64,000 nt of DNA from Methylobacterium pseudosasicola (GCF_900114535.1 NZ_FOTK01000015.1:1-64000), one strand, 5' to 3'. Counted from the first letter of the stretch, positions 39,893 to 49,156 are shown. Numbers and translations: made by a program. The notes: generated by a model from the sequence alone, not told the origin.

Positions 39893-41269
39893 TCAACGCC
39901 CGCCGCGCAAAGCCTTCTCGGCAAGCAAAGCCGCCCGTTTCAGCTTCGCCCAGCCCGGCTTCACCGCCTGGCGGCCGCGGGCGACCGCCATGGCGTCCGC
40001 CGGCACGTCATCGGTGATGACCGAGCCGGAGGCCACGTAGGAGCCCTCCCCGATCGTGACCGGGGCGACGAGTGCCGAGTTCGAGCCGATGAAGGCGCCG
40101 GCGCCGATCGTGGTCCGATGCTTGAGCACGCCGTCGTAGTTGCAGGTGATCGTGCCGGCGCCGATATTGGCCTTCGCCCCGATCTCCGCGTCGCCGAGAT
40201 AGGTGAGATGCGCGGCCTTGGCGCCCGGGCCCATCCGGGCGTTCTTCAACTCAACGAAGTTGCCGAGTTCCGCACCCGTCTCCAGGACGGCATGGCCGCG
40301 CAGGCGCACGAACGGCCCGATTTTGACGCTGGCCTCCAGGGACGTGTCGGTGAGGTGGGCGAAGGCCCGTACCGTGCAGTAATCCCCGACGCGGACGCCC
40401 GGCCCGAAGACGACAAGGGGCTCCACCACCACGTCGCGTCCGAGGATCGTGTCGTGGCTGAGGAACACCGTCTCGGGTGCGATCAGCGTGGCGCCGCCCA
40501 GCATGGCGCTGCGGCGCAGCCGGGCCTGGATCGCGGCCTCGGCGATTGCGAGCTGCACCCGGTCGTTGACCCCCTGCGCCTCCGCCTCGTCCACCGGTAC
40601 GACTGTCACCGAGAGACCTTCTGCGACGGCGAGCGCCACCGCGTCCGGGAGGTAGTATTCGCCGGCAGCGTTGTCGTTGCCGATGCGCCCGAGCAGCATC
40701 AGCGCGTGTTGCCCCGACAGGGCCATCAGGCCGGCATTGCACAGGGTCACGGCCCGCTCGGCCGGGCTCGCATCCTTCTCCTCGCGGATCGCCAGGACCC
40801 GGCTGCCCTCGGTGAGCACCCGGCCGTAGCCGGTCGGATTCGGGCTTTCGAACGCCAGGACGGCGACGCCTGCGCCGTTCGCCAGCGGCGCACGGAGTCT
40901 CAAAAAGGTTTCGGCACTGATCAGCGGCGTGTCGCCGAAGGCGATGACCACGTCGTCGTCTGGGGTTTCGAGCACGGCCCGGGCGGCCAATACCGCGTGG
41001 GCGGTGCCCAGGCGCTCGGCCTGCGGGAACACCTGCGCGCCCGGTGCCTCCCGGGCGATCTCGGCGGCGACATCCTCCCGGCCGGGCTCAGCGACCACGG
41101 CGATCCGGCCGGCGCCCGCCGCCTGCACGGCGGCCAGCACATGGCCGAGCATGGTCCGCCCGGCGATCCGGTGGAGCACCTTCGGCAGGTCCGAGCGCAT
41201 CCGCGTGCCCTTCCCGGCCGCGAGCACGATGGCGGTGAGGCTGCGCGGGGGCGTGGCGGGAGGAGTCAT
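39893..41269 (-). CDS. glmU: Bifunctional UDP-GlcNAc pyrophosphorylase/glucosamine-1-phosphate acetyltransferase
   Basis: A 458-residue enzyme. The N-terminal uridyltransferase carries LAAGKGTRMRSDLPKVLH. The C-terminal left-handed beta-helix acetyltransferase carries GAGTITCNYDG and the catalytic His region LTYLGDAEIG. It makes UDP-GlcNAc from glucosamine-1-phosphate. It is encoded 78 bases downstream of rpoN on the same strand. Confidence 0.97.
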   Translation of the reverse strand: MTPPATPPRSLTAIVLAAGKGTRMRSDLPKVLHRIAGRTMLGHVLAAVQAAGAGRIAVVAEPGREDVAAEIAREAPGAQVFPQAERLGTAHAVLAARAVLETPDDDVVIAFGDTPLISAETFLRLRAPLANGAGVAVLAFESPNPTGYGRVLTEGSRVLAIREEKDASPAERAVTLCNAGLMALSGQHALMLLGRIGNDNAAGEYYLPDAVALAVAEGLSVTVVPVDEAEAQGVNDRVQLAIAEAAIQARLRRSAMLGGATLIAPETVFLSHDTILGRDVVVEPLVVFGPGVRVGDYCTVRAFAHLTDTSLEASVKIGPFVRLRGHAVLETGAELGNFVELKNARMGPGAKAAHLTYLGDAEIGAKANIGAGTITCNYDGVLKHRTTIGAGAFIGSNSALVAPVTIGEGSYVASGSVITDDVPADAMAVARGRQAVKPGWAKLKRAALLAEKALRGGR

Positions 41270-41347
41270 CGCGGGTCCAGGCGTCGTGATTCGGCGCGCA
41301 CCGGATGGGCCGGACGCCGCCGCGACGCAAGACCGTTCCGGGGGATC

Positions 41348-42925
41348 TCAGCGCAGAGCCAGCGCCCCGTGATGGGCCGAGCCGTGGGCGTAATGCTCCC
41401 GGCGGCGCTCGATCGAACTCGGGATCCGCAGGGATTCCCGGTATTTGGCCACGGTCCGGCGGGCGATGTCGACGCCCTCGCTGCGCAGCTTCTGCACCAG
41501 GGCGTCGTCGGACAGCACGTCGTCCGGCGTCTCGCCGTCGACCAACTGCTTGATCCGGTGGCGCACGGCCTCGGAGGAATGGGCAGCCATGCCGGCCGCG
41601 CCCGGGATCGCCGCGGTGAAGAAGTACTTCATCTCCAGGGTGCCGCGGCTGGTGCCGATCGCCTTGTTGGAGGTGACCCGGGACACGGTCGATTCATGCA
41701 TGCCGATCGCCTCGGCCACCGTCTTGAGGTTCAGCGGGCGCAGATGCGTGACGCCGTGGACGAAGAACCCGTCCTGCTGGCGGACGATCTCGGTGGCGAC
41801 CTTCAGGATCGTGCGGGCGCGCTGCTCCAAGGAGCGGGTGAGCCAGTTGGCGTTCTGCAGGGCCTCGGAGAGGAAGGCCTTGTCACCCTCGGCCGAGGCG
41901 CCGCGCACGACGCGCGCATAGTAGCTCTGATTGACCAGCACGCGCGGCAGGGCCTCGCCGTTGAGCTCCACCAGCCAGGACCCGTCCGGCGCCGCGCGCA
42001 CGAACACGTCGGGGATCAGCACCTCGACGCCGCTCGATCCGAAGGCCCGGCCGGGCTTCGGGTCCAGCCGGCGGATCTCGCCCAGCATGTCGACGAGATC
42101 CTCGTCGTCCACGCCGCAGAGGCGGCGCAGGGCGCTGAAGTCGCGCTTGGCCACGAGGTCGAGGCGCGAGACCAGGGCCTGCATGGCCGGATCAAACCGG
42201 TCGCGCTCGCGCAACTGGATCGCCAGGCACTCGGCGAGGTCCCGGGCGGCGATGCCGGGCGGGTCGAAGCTTTGGACCAGGGTCAGCACCCGGGCCACCG
42301 TGGCGGCCTCGGCGCCGAGGCGCTCGGCCACGCCCTCGACGGTCTCGCGCAGGTAGCCGGCCTCGTCGACCGCGTCGATCAGAAAGCCGCCGATCAGCCG
42401 CTCGATCGGCTCACGGGTCGCCAAGTCGAGCTGGCTCGCGAGGTGATCGCGGAGCGAGATCTCGGCCGTCAGGGCGGCCTCGAAATCGGGCGCGTCGGAA
42501 TCGAAGCTGCCGCCGCTGCTGCCGTAGGGCGGGGGCGTCAGCGAGAGCATGTCGCCCGCGGAGGATTCCTGGATCTGCGTCGGGGCGTCGTCCGGGAAGA
42601 CGTTGTCGAGCCGGGTATCGAAATCGGTCTCGATCTCGCCGCGGCTCGGGTTGAGTTCAGGGGCAAGCCAGGAGTCGGACTCGGCGCCATCGGAGCCGTC
42701 GCCGGAGGCGGCCTCGTCGGACGGACCGTTCGCCTCGGCGGAGTCGGCGGTCGCGGAACCCTCGGATTCGGCGCGTTCCAGCAGTGGATTGCGCTCCAGC
42801 TCGGCCTCGACATAGGCGGCGAGATCGAGTTGCGACAATTGCAGGAGTTTGATCGCTTGCAGGAGCTGCGGCGTCATCACCAGGGCCTGGCCCTGACGCA
42901 CTTCCAGCCGTTGCACCAAACTCAT
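41348..42925 (-). CDS. rpoN: RNA polymerase sigma-54 factor
   Basis: A 525-residue protein. Region I at the N-terminus is Gln/Leu-rich (MSLVQRLEVRQGQALVMTPQLLQAIKLLQLSQ-type). An acidic region II follows (about 50-130), then the core-binding domain, a HTH, and the RpoN box RRTVAKYRES near residues 489-498. It directs transcription at -24/-12 promoters with AAA+ activators for nitrogen and carbon functions. The full length is normal. Confidence 0.97.
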   Translation of the reverse strand: MSLVQRLEVRQGQALVMTPQLLQAIKLLQLSQLDLAAYVEAELERNPLLERAESEGSATADSAEANGPSDEAASGDGSDGAESDSWLAPELNPSRGEIETDFDTRLDNVFPDDAPTQIQESSAGDMLSLTPPPYGSSGGSFDSDAPDFEAALTAEISLRDHLASQLDLATREPIERLIGGFLIDAVDEAGYLRETVEGVAERLGAEAATVARVLTLVQSFDPPGIAARDLAECLAIQLRERDRFDPAMQALVSRLDLVAKRDFSALRRLCGVDDEDLVDMLGEIRRLDPKPGRAFGSSGVEVLIPDVFVRAAPDGSWLVELNGEALPRVLVNQSYYARVVRGASAEGDKAFLSEALQNANWLTRSLEQRARTILKVATEIVRQQDGFFVHGVTHLRPLNLKTVAEAIGMHESTVSRVTSNKAIGTSRGTLEMKYFFTAAIPGAAGMAAHSSEAVRHRIKQLVDGETPDDVLSDDALVQKLRSEGVDIARRTVAKYRESLRIPSSIERRREHYAHGSAHHGALALR

Positions 42926-43272
42926 CAGAGGCCCCGATGCCCTTTCAGCGTGATTGACCAGCCGAGCTACGTTGCTTGCGGCATGGTTATTGCTTGTCGC
43001 GCCTCATCACCTGTAAACCGATCTCTAACCCACGTCAAAGTGCGTCGACGCGCATCGGTGTTGGCAAATGCCCGAACAGGGTGCGCGCGTGGTGCGCCGG
43101 CCACACCGGTTCTTCGCTCAGTTTGGGGCCCGGGCTTTAAGAAACGCTTCGCGTCCGCCGCTGACGGTCCGGTGCAGCCAGTCCAGACGGAATCACGCCG
43201 ATTCCGTGCCGGTCAGCATGCCCATCGTGGAGCGGTCCCGCAATGTCGGGCGGGGTCTCGATCGCCGGTGCA
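42926..43272. other. Intergenic region upstream of rpoN
   Basis: 347 bases between rpoN and the Crp/Fnr gene, both minus-strand. Around 42960-43070 the G+C drops, consistent with the rpoN promoter. A plus-strand -24/-12-like match lies at 42979-42993 but faces no plus-strand gene. Nothing else is recognisable. Confidence 0.4.
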
Positions 43273-43983
43273 TCAGTCCTGGGCGAAAAGCCGATCGTAC
43301 TCGGCTTCGGCCGGCCCGTAGGCGTCTCCGGCCAGGTCTTCCAGCTTGTCGCGGTCGGTGACGATGATTCGGCCGCGCCGGGCCCGGATCATGCCCGATC
43401 CCTCCAGCACATGCGTCGCCGTCGTGACGCCGGGACGCCGCACGCCCAGCATCATCGCCAGGAATTCGTGCGTGAGGATCAGCTCGTCCTTCTGCAGCCG
43501 GTCATGGGTCATCAGGATCCACCGGGCGAGCCGTGCCTCGATGGTCAGATCCGTGTTGGCGTAGACCGTATGCCCGACCTGGACGATCAGGCTCTGCACG
43601 TAGCGCCCGAGCAGGCTGCGCAGGGCCGGGCTCTCGGCCAGCGCCGCCTGAAGGGCCGCCGCAGGGAGCCGCAGCGCAACGAGATCGGATTGGACCAGGG
43701 CCGTGTGCGGCGTGCGGTCCGTCCCCAGCACGAGCGGCGCGCCGCACATCCCTTCATAGCCGACGACACCGATCTCGATCCGGCCCTCGACCGTGTCGGC
43801 GACCAGCGACACGATGCCTTCCTCGACGAAATACGCGTAGGTGATCGGCTCGAGCGGCAGGATCAGCAGCTCGCGCAACGGCACGGAGACGGATTCCAGC
43901 GCGGGCGCGAGGCGGGCGAAATCATCGGGTGCCATGAGACGGAGCAGACGATTGCGGACGCCCTCCTGCTTCGGTCGATCCAA
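43273..43983 (-). CDS. Crp/Fnr-family transcriptional regulator
   Basis: A 236-residue protein with a cyclic-nucleotide-binding-like beta-barrel (about 25-135), a dimer helix and a winged HTH (HEFLAMMLGVRRPGVTTATHVLE). No FNR-type Cys cluster is seen, so oxygen sensing by Fe-S is unlikely. Similar short regulators are abundant in Methylobacterium. There is a 350-base gap on each side, so it is probably monocistronic. Confidence 0.9.
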   Translation of the reverse strand: MDRPKQEGVRNRLLRLMAPDDFARLAPALESVSVPLRELLILPLEPITYAYFVEEGIVSLVADTVEGRIEIGVVGYEGMCGAPLVLGTDRTPHTALVQSDLVALRLPAAALQAALAESPALRSLLGRYVQSLIVQVGHTVYANTDLTIEARLARWILMTHDRLQKDELILTHEFLAMMLGVRRPGVTTATHVLEGSGMIRARRGRIIVTDRDKLEDLAGDAYGPAEAEYDRLFAQD

Positions 43984-44148
43984 GGCTCCGCTCCAAAGTC
44001 GGGGCTAGGGCGCGGACGCTCTTTCGGTCATCGGCGCTCAAGCGTGTCTGCTCACGTTGGAGTCGGGGTAAACGGCCACAGGCCGACCACAAGTGAAATT
44101 GAGCTTCCCCAGGGTCTATGTACGCTTTCAGACGATGGGCCGCCGTCG

Positions 44149-44190
44149 TATCAAATCTGTTCTGGCTCAACGCTGGAAACAGATTTGATA
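44149..44190. repeat. Perfect 13-bp inverted repeat
   Basis: TATCAAATCTGTT (44149-44161) and AACAGATTTGATA (44178-44190) enclose 16 bases. It lies in the 343-base gap between the Crp/Fnr gene (minus) and the DUF6894 gene (plus), and is AT-rich against a GC-rich background. It could be an operator or an RNA hairpin; the 29-base centre-to-centre arrangement does not decide between them. Confidence 0.7.
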
Positions 44191-44326
44191 TCCACGGTGG
44201 ACGCTTCGCGGCCACGCTGTGATCCGCCGAACAACGTTCCGCCCCGCGCAGCGATGGCGCAGGATGCCTTGACCCAAGTTAGCGACAGTAACGATCCGAT
44301 GCGGCTAGTAACTCGTTTGCCCCCGG

Positions 44327-44617
44327 ATGCGGTGTGCCGTGCGCTATTTCACCGATTTCATCGAAGACGAAGTGCTTTCCCGGGGCGAGGAAGGCCTTGA
44401 GTTCTGCGGCCGTCACGAGGCCTGTCGATCCGCCGCGGAAGCCTTGGTGGAGGTCGCCAACGACTCGCTCCGGGTCAAGCAGAGGGCGCCCTCGGCATCC
44501 GATCTGATCGGCCTTCACTTGGAGGCGCAGGTGCGGAACGAGGACGGCGCGATCGTCTTCCGGGCTCACCTCACCCTTGTGCTGGACTGGCCGGACAGCC
44601 TGGCCGGTCGGGGCTGA
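44327..44617 (+). CDS. DUF6894 family small protein
   Basis: A 96-residue protein. The start RYFTDFIEDEVLSRGEEGLEF and a following Ala-rich helix (EACRSAAEALVEVANDSL) fit the DUF6894 pattern (RYFFxxxD...DxEGxE...A) common in Rhizobiales, often as many paralogues of unknown function. There is no signal or membrane segment. It is convergent with a small secreted protein gene, nine bases between stops. An antisense open frame of similar size is rejected. Confidence 0.75.
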   Translation: MRCAVRYFTDFIEDEVLSRGEEGLEFCGRHEACRSAAEALVEVANDSLRVKQRAPSASDLIGLHLEAQVRNEDGAIVFRAHLTLVLDWPDSLAGRG

Positions 44618-44626
44618 TCCGACGCC

Positions 44627-44998
44627 TTACCAGCCGCAATTGGGCATCGGCGGCTGCGGTTTGGCGAGCGCCGCCTTCTCGATCGCCACCATCGGCCCCC
44701 AGGCGTATTTTTGCGCATGCGGCGTGACGTTGGCGAACAGGCAGCCGAGCTGGAAATGGCTGGCGCCCATCTCCCCCGAGAAGCCCATGCAATCCAGGAA
44801 TGTCCAGGTCTTCGGGACCGGGCTCATCGAGCGCCAGCGCGGCATCGCCACCGGCGCGCAGACTTTTACGGCCCCGGTGCCGTCATCCGCGTTCAGGGCG
44901 CTTTCCGGCGCCTGCGCTGCTGCCGGTGCGGCCAGCAGAGGCAGCGCGGTCAGGACGGCACAGAGGATGCGGGAGTAAGTCGGCTCGGGTGTTGTCAT
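44627..44998 (-). CDS. Small secreted protein, function unknown
   Basis: A 123-residue protein with a signal peptide (about residues 10-29, cleavage after AAAQA) and four Cys in the mature part (KVCAP, LDCMG, LGCLF, PNCGW), likely two disulfides. I do not recognise the family. Its start is four bases after the stop of the small membrane protein gene upstream, so the two are probably cotranscribed. Confidence 0.72.
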   Translation of the reverse strand: MTTPEPTYSRILCAVLTALPLLAAPAAAQAPESALNADDGTGAVKVCAPVAMPRWRSMSPVPKTWTFLDCMGFSGEMGASHFQLGCLFANVTPHAQKYAWGPMVAIEKAALAKPQPPMPNCGW

Positions 44999-45002
44999 CG
45001 GG

Positions 45003-45233
45003 TCAGTGCATCGTCCGCCACAGGGTCGCGAGGATCGCGAAGCCGATCACGTTGTACAGGATCGCCCAGATCCAGACGCCCATCACGGCCCGGCTCGGCT
45101 CGCGGGGCCGCTGGCGGCCGAGGCGCAGGCGATGCCTATCCTCGGGCGTCGGCCAGATCGCGCTCCGAGGTGCCTTCAGCAGCCGGGTCAAGGCCTCGGG
45201 TAGGTTGAGGCCGGGCGGTGGTTCGCCGTTCAT
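45003..45233 (-). CDS. Small single-pass membrane protein, function unknown
   Basis: A 76-residue protein with a polar, Arg-rich N-terminus and one C-terminal helix (VWIWAILYNVIGFAILATLW). The family is not recognised. It lies between the glucan biosynthesis gene (101 bases upstream) and the small secreted protein (four bases downstream) on the same strand. Confidence 0.65.
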   Translation of the reverse strand: MNGEPPPGLNLPEALTRLLKAPRSAIWPTPEDRHRLRLGRQRPREPSRAVMGVWIWAILYNVIGFAILATLWRTMH

Positions 45234-45254
45234 GACGGCCTCGGATGCGAGGAC

Positions 45255-45275
45255 GGGACGGCGCGGTGCCGTCCC
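45255..45275 (-). terminator. Possible hairpin terminator after the glucan biosynthesis gene
   Basis: Arms GGGACGGC (45255-45262) and GCCGTCCC (45268-45275) lie about 60 bases after the stop at 45336. No T run follows, so termination is uncertain and read-through into the two small genes is possible. Confidence 0.4.
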
Positions 45276-45335
45276 AGAAGAGCCTTGTAAGGACGGCCGC
45301 CCCGCGCCGGCAATGCGCCGCAGAGGCCTTTCGCC

Positions 45336-46925
45336 TTACAGCACCGTCCCGGGCGCCTCCGGATAGTACTGGTAGGCCCAGGTCTCGGAGAGCAGCCTGT
45401 CGCCGCTTTTCAACTTGAGCCGCATCTCGACCGGCTCGGGGCCGTCCGCAAAAATCTTCAGGAAGACCCGCCAGGGGCTCGGCTTGCCGTAGGGCGCCCA
45501 GGTCGCGCCGACCTCCTCGGCGCTGCCGCGCGATAGCGTCAGAGCCACCAGGGCCTTCTCGGGATCGAGACCCGCCAGCGCCGCGCCCTCGAATTCCAGG
45601 ACGAACTGGCGCACGAGGTTCGCCCGGCCCGGGCGCCGGTCCGCCTCGGAGAGCCAGGACGCCTTGGTCGCCCGGGTGGCGACGCAGCGGGCGAGATTGG
45701 TGGCGACTGGCTCGGTCACCGGCCAGTGCAGGCGGTAGGCGAAGCTGCGCTCGGCCCCGGCGCCCGGCGGATCGGACGGCACCCACATCGCGCCGATATT
45801 GTCGTCGGTCTCCTGGTGGGTCGGGATCTCGACGAGCTGCACGCTGCCCGCTCCCCAATCGCCCTGCGGCTCGACCCAGATATGCGGGCGGTTCTCCTCG
45901 AAACCGTCGTCGATGTAGGTGTCGAAGGCCCGGTCGCGCTGGAGCAGGCCGAACCCCTTCGGTGACTTGTCCGCGAAGGCGCTGACGCTGAGGCGCGGCG
46001 GGTTGTTGAGCGGGCGCCAGATCAACTCTCCGGCGCCGGTCTGCATCAGCAGCCCGTCGGAATCGTGCACCTCGGGCCGCCAGTCGCTGGCGAGGAACCG
46101 GCTCATCCCCTCGGAATACCAGAGCATCGAGGTCAGCGGCGCGACGCCGAACCGCTCGACCGCCTTGCGGATGTAGAGCGTGCAGGCGACGTCGATCACC
46201 ACGTGCGGCTCCTTCCGGGCGGTGAACCGGTAGGCGCCGGTGAGGCTCTGGCCTTCGAGCAGCGCCAGGATGGTGACCGCCCCGTCCGAGGCGGGCGACA
46301 CGTAGAAGCGGGTGAAGACCGGGAATTCCTCCGTCTTGCCCGGTCCCGGCGCCGTATCGATGGCGATGCCCCGGGCCGAGGCGCCGTATTGCGCCCCGTC
46401 GCCGGCGGCGCGGAAATATGAGGCGCCGAGGAAGGCCAGCCAGTCGCCGTCGGCGCCGGGCTGGTCGGCCGGGACCTTCTGAAAGCGGACGCCGGCAAAG
46501 CCGGAGCCGTCGGGCAGATTCGTGCCGGGATTGCCGGGCGGGTAGGCGAAGAGATCGCGCGAATACAGCACCTGGCGGGCCTGGCCGCCCTCGAGCGAGA
46601 AGATCTTCACCGGATGCCGGAAGAAGTTGCCCAGGTGGAAGAAGGTGACCGGGTACGGGCTTTCCGGGAACAGCGCGTGCGCCGGTGGGTAGCGGATCTC
46701 TTGAAGGGGCCCGTAGGTCAGGGCGTCCAGGGCCGGCGAGGCCGGCGCCTCCGGGGGCGGCGCGTAGGGCCGGTCGCGCAGGGTGCGGGCCAGTCCCTTC
46801 AGGCGCTCGAAATCCATCGGCTCCGGCGGGTCCAGGCGCGGGCCGCCGGACGCGGCAAGGGCCGGGCGCGCAAGGGGCGAGAGGGCCAGCAGGCCCACAG
46901 CAGTCAGGGCGCGTCGCGTGATCAA
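45336..46925 (-). CDS. opgG: Periplasmic glucan biosynthesis protein, OpgG/OpgD family
   Basis: A 529-residue exported protein. The leader TRRALTAVGLLALSPLARPALA carries twin Arg, so Tat export is possible (as in OpgD). The mature part starts with FERLKGLARTLRDRPYAPP and continues with YPVTFFHLGNFFRHPVKIF and EPHVVIDVACTLYIRK-type blocks of the MdoG beta-sandwich. The family builds or trims osmoregulated periplasmic glucans. OpgG and OpgD cannot be told apart with certainty here. No glucosyltransferase opgH is adjacent. Confidence 0.9.
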   Translation of the reverse strand: MITRRALTAVGLLALSPLARPALAASGGPRLDPPEPMDFERLKGLARTLRDRPYAPPPEAPASPALDALTYGPLQEIRYPPAHALFPESPYPVTFFHLGNFFRHPVKIFSLEGGQARQVLYSRDLFAYPPGNPGTNLPDGSGFAGVRFQKVPADQPGADGDWLAFLGASYFRAAGDGAQYGASARGIAIDTAPGPGKTEEFPVFTRFYVSPASDGAVTILALLEGQSLTGAYRFTARKEPHVVIDVACTLYIRKAVERFGVAPLTSMLWYSEGMSRFLASDWRPEVHDSDGLLMQTGAGELIWRPLNNPPRLSVSAFADKSPKGFGLLQRDRAFDTYIDDGFEENRPHIWVEPQGDWGAGSVQLVEIPTHQETDDNIGAMWVPSDPPGAGAERSFAYRLHWPVTEPVATNLARCVATRATKASWLSEADRRPGRANLVRQFVLEFEGAALAGLDPEKALVALTLSRGSAEEVGATWAPYGKPSPWRVFLKIFADGPEPVEMRLKLKSGDRLLSETWAYQYYPEAPGTVL

Positions 46926-47019
46926 GCTCGAACCTCCGGGAATCGCCGGTCCGATGACCCGCCCCGCCCTCTAGTCACGCTTGCCTGACCACACAATTGA
47001 TCGCGGAGTCGGCCGAGGT

Positions 47020-47685
47020 TCAGCTTCGTGGGCCGCAGGCGTTGGTGGGACCGTTGGTCTCCCAGAGCGCGGCGCCGCCCCCGGGGGCGCACTGGCCCGG
47101 CAGCGCCAGGGTGATCAGCTTGGATAGAGTGCGGTCCTCGTCCTCGCCGTAGCCGATCTCCCCGACCATGCGGCCGGTCTTGTCGAACAGCCCGACGGTG
47201 GCGGAATGCTCCATCGTGTAGTCGCCGCCCGGGACCGGCACGCGCTTGTAGGCGACGTGGTAGGCGTCGGCCATGCGGGCCACCTGCTCGGGCGTCCCGA
47301 CGAAGCCGCGGATCCGCGGATCGAAAGCGGTCAGGTACTCCCGCAGGCTCTCGGGGGTGTCGCGTTCCGGGTCCAGGGTGACGAACACGACGTTGATGCG
47401 CTCGGCGTCGCGGCCCATTCGGCCGAGCGCGCCGGACAGCGTCGTGAGCGTCGTCGGGCAGACCTCCGGACAGTGGGTGAAGCCGAAGAACAGGGCCGCC
47501 GGCTTGCCGAGCAGGTCGGCCTGGCTCACCGGCTTGCCGTCGAGATCCGCCATGGCGAAGCTGCCGCCGACCCGGCGCGGATGGCTGAAGTGCGAGCCCT
47601 GCTGCAGGACGATCGCCCCCGTCCCGGTGGCGACCAGGGCGACGATGGCGGCGGACGCGATGAGGGTGAGCGGGCTCGGTGCCAT
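47020..47685 (-). CDS. SCO1/SenC family copper chaperone
   Basis: A 221-residue protein with an N-terminal membrane anchor (about 7-28) and a thioredoxin-like domain. The copper site is C72-P-E-V-C76-P with H160 in MEHSATVGLF. SCO proteins deliver copper to cytochrome c oxidase or act in redox defence. The start at ATG 47685 fits the anchor; the longer frame upstream overlaps the divergent hydrolase gene and is rejected. An extra Cys pair lies near the C-terminus (GQCAPGG, NACGPRS). Confidence 0.92.
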   Translation of the reverse strand: MAPSPLTLIASAAIVALVATGTGAIVLQQGSHFSHPRRVGGSFAMADLDGKPVSQADLLGKPAALFFGFTHCPEVCPTTLTTLSGALGRMGRDAERINVVFVTLDPERDTPESLREYLTAFDPRIRGFVGTPEQVARMADAYHVAYKRVPVPGGDYTMEHSATVGLFDKTGRMVGEIGYGEDEDRTLSKLITLALPGQCAPGGGAALWETNGPTNACGPRS

Positions 47686-47943
47686 GCTGGGACCTGCGAC
47701 GGGAGCGTCGATGGCGACGATATGGGGTCGGGATCGCGACGCGCGATGCCGCTGCGGCGAGGCGGCCCCCCGGATCCGCGGGGAACATGCTTCTACGAGC
47801 CCGGTTGGCGGTAGACCAGCGGCCGCAGCCTTCCACGCCGGAGGGGCCGTCGCCGCAGCGGCAAAACCTCTGCCGCCGCAACGACCTGAGCGGGCTCGGC
47901 CGAGGCCGGCTTCCTCGGGCAACCCGCATGGAAGCCGCCCCGC

Positions 47944-48846
47944 ATGGCCCAGCAGATCCCCGTCGACCCGAAGGCCCGCGCCGACGATCCGGTGCGCGAT
48001 GCCGAGCGCGATGATTCCACCCACGCGATCACTGGCGACGTCGCCTATCGGCGGCTCGTTCTGGTCAACGCCGTGTTCGTCGGGGAGCCCGGGGCCGGCG
48101 ACCGCGGCTGGGTGCTGGTCGATGCCGGCGTGATGGGCGGCAAGGGCGCGATCACGGCGGCCGCCGAAAAACGGTTCGGCGCGGGCGCGCGGCCTTCCGC
48201 GATCGTGCTGACCCACGGCCATTTCGATCATGTCGGCGTGCTGGAGGACCTCGCCGAAGAGTGGGACGTCCCGGTCTTCGCGCACGCGCTGGAGCGGCCC
48301 TATCTCGACGGCAGCGCGGCTTACCCGGCTCCCGATCCCAGCGTCGGCGGTGGCTTACTGGGCCGCCTGTCGCCGCTCTTCCCGACGAAACCGGTCGACG
48401 TATCCGCGCGCCTGCAGCTCCTGCCGGAAGACGGCTCCGTGCCGCCGATGGCCGGCTGGCGCTGGATCCACACGCCCGGCCACGCGCCGGGCCATGTCTC
48501 GTTCTGGCGCGAGTCCGACCGCACCCTGATCGTCGGCGATGCCTTCGTCACCACGGCGCAGGAATCGGCCTACGCGGTGGCGTTGCAGGAGCCGGAACTG
48601 CACGGGCCGCCGATGTATCTGACGATCGATTGGGGCGCGGCGCGCGACTCGGTTCGGGCGCTCGCCGCCCTCGAACCCGAGCGCGTCATCACCGGCCACG
48701 GCCGCCCGCTCCAGGGCGCCGAAATGCGCCGGGCGCTCCAAGCTCTGGCCGCGGATTTCGACCGGGTCGCGGTGCCGAAGCACGGGCGCTACGTGGAGGC
48801 ACCGCTGCGGGCCGCGGACGGCTCGGCCTACGCGCTGCCGGACTGA
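47944..48846 (+). CDS. Metallo-beta-lactamase-fold hydrolase
   Basis: A 300-residue MBL-fold protein. The metal motif is H91-G-H93-F-D95-H96, with later ligands in HTPGHAPGH and VGDAFV, and a terminal HGRP. The substrate is unknown; members include thioesterases, lactonases and persulfide dioxygenases. It is divergent from the SCO gene by 258 bases and is followed by a dispersed repeat. Confidence 0.88.
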   Translation: MAQQIPVDPKARADDPVRDAERDDSTHAITGDVAYRRLVLVNAVFVGEPGAGDRGWVLVDAGVMGGKGAITAAAEKRFGAGARPSAIVLTHGHFDHVGVLEDLAEEWDVPVFAHALERPYLDGSAAYPAPDPSVGGGLLGRLSPLFPTKPVDVSARLQLLPEDGSVPPMAGWRWIHTPGHAPGHVSFWRESDRTLIVGDAFVTTAQESAYAVALQEPELHGPPMYLTIDWGAARDSVRALAALEPERVITGHGRPLQGAEMRRALQALAADFDRVAVPKHGRYVEAPLRAADGSAYALPD

Positions 48847-48878
48847 GAGCCTGTTTGACCGGTCTTTCCTCTTCTCGA

Positions 48879-48991
48879 CCTCATCCTGAGGTGGCGTAGC
48901 GGAGCGAAGCCTTCGAAGGAGCCCTCCAGGGATCGCGCGGCAGGTTGGAGGGCTCCTTCGAGGCTGCTGCGCAGCACCTCAAGATGAGGGG
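48879..48991. repeat. Dispersed palindromic repeat, copy 3
   Basis: Third member of the family at 13929 and 16188: outer arms CCTCATCCTGAGGTG and CACCTCAAGATGAGG, inner arms TTCGAAGGAGCCCTCCAG and GGAGGGCTCCTTCGAGG. It is shorter in the centre than the other two. It lies just after the MBL-fold gene. Confidence 0.85.
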
Positions 48992-49156
48992 ACAATTGGG
49001 ATACACGTCAGTCAGAACCGTCACGCGACTGCGATCACGCAGTCAAATAGGCTCTGAAACGCGGGCGCGAGATTTTTCCGCGAAGCCGCGTTTCGAGGAC
49101 TGAAAATCGAGGGATCGTCGCCCGCGCCATCATGGTCGCGCGGTCCGAAAAAATTA

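Noticed and set aside
39392-43321. A 1309-codon plus-strand open frame across glmU, rpoN and part of the Crp/Fnr gene
   Set aside because: All three genes underneath are well-supported minus-strand genes; the long frame is antisense to their codon-bias pattern and shows no domain.
44279-44569. A 96-codon minus-strand frame opposite the DUF6894 gene
   Set aside because: The plus-strand frame has the DUF6894 pattern at its N-terminus; the minus frame has no recognisable features.
47686-48285. N-terminal extension of the SCO protein frame
   Set aside because: It runs antisense to the metallo-beta-lactamase-fold gene and precedes the natural membrane anchor start at 47685.
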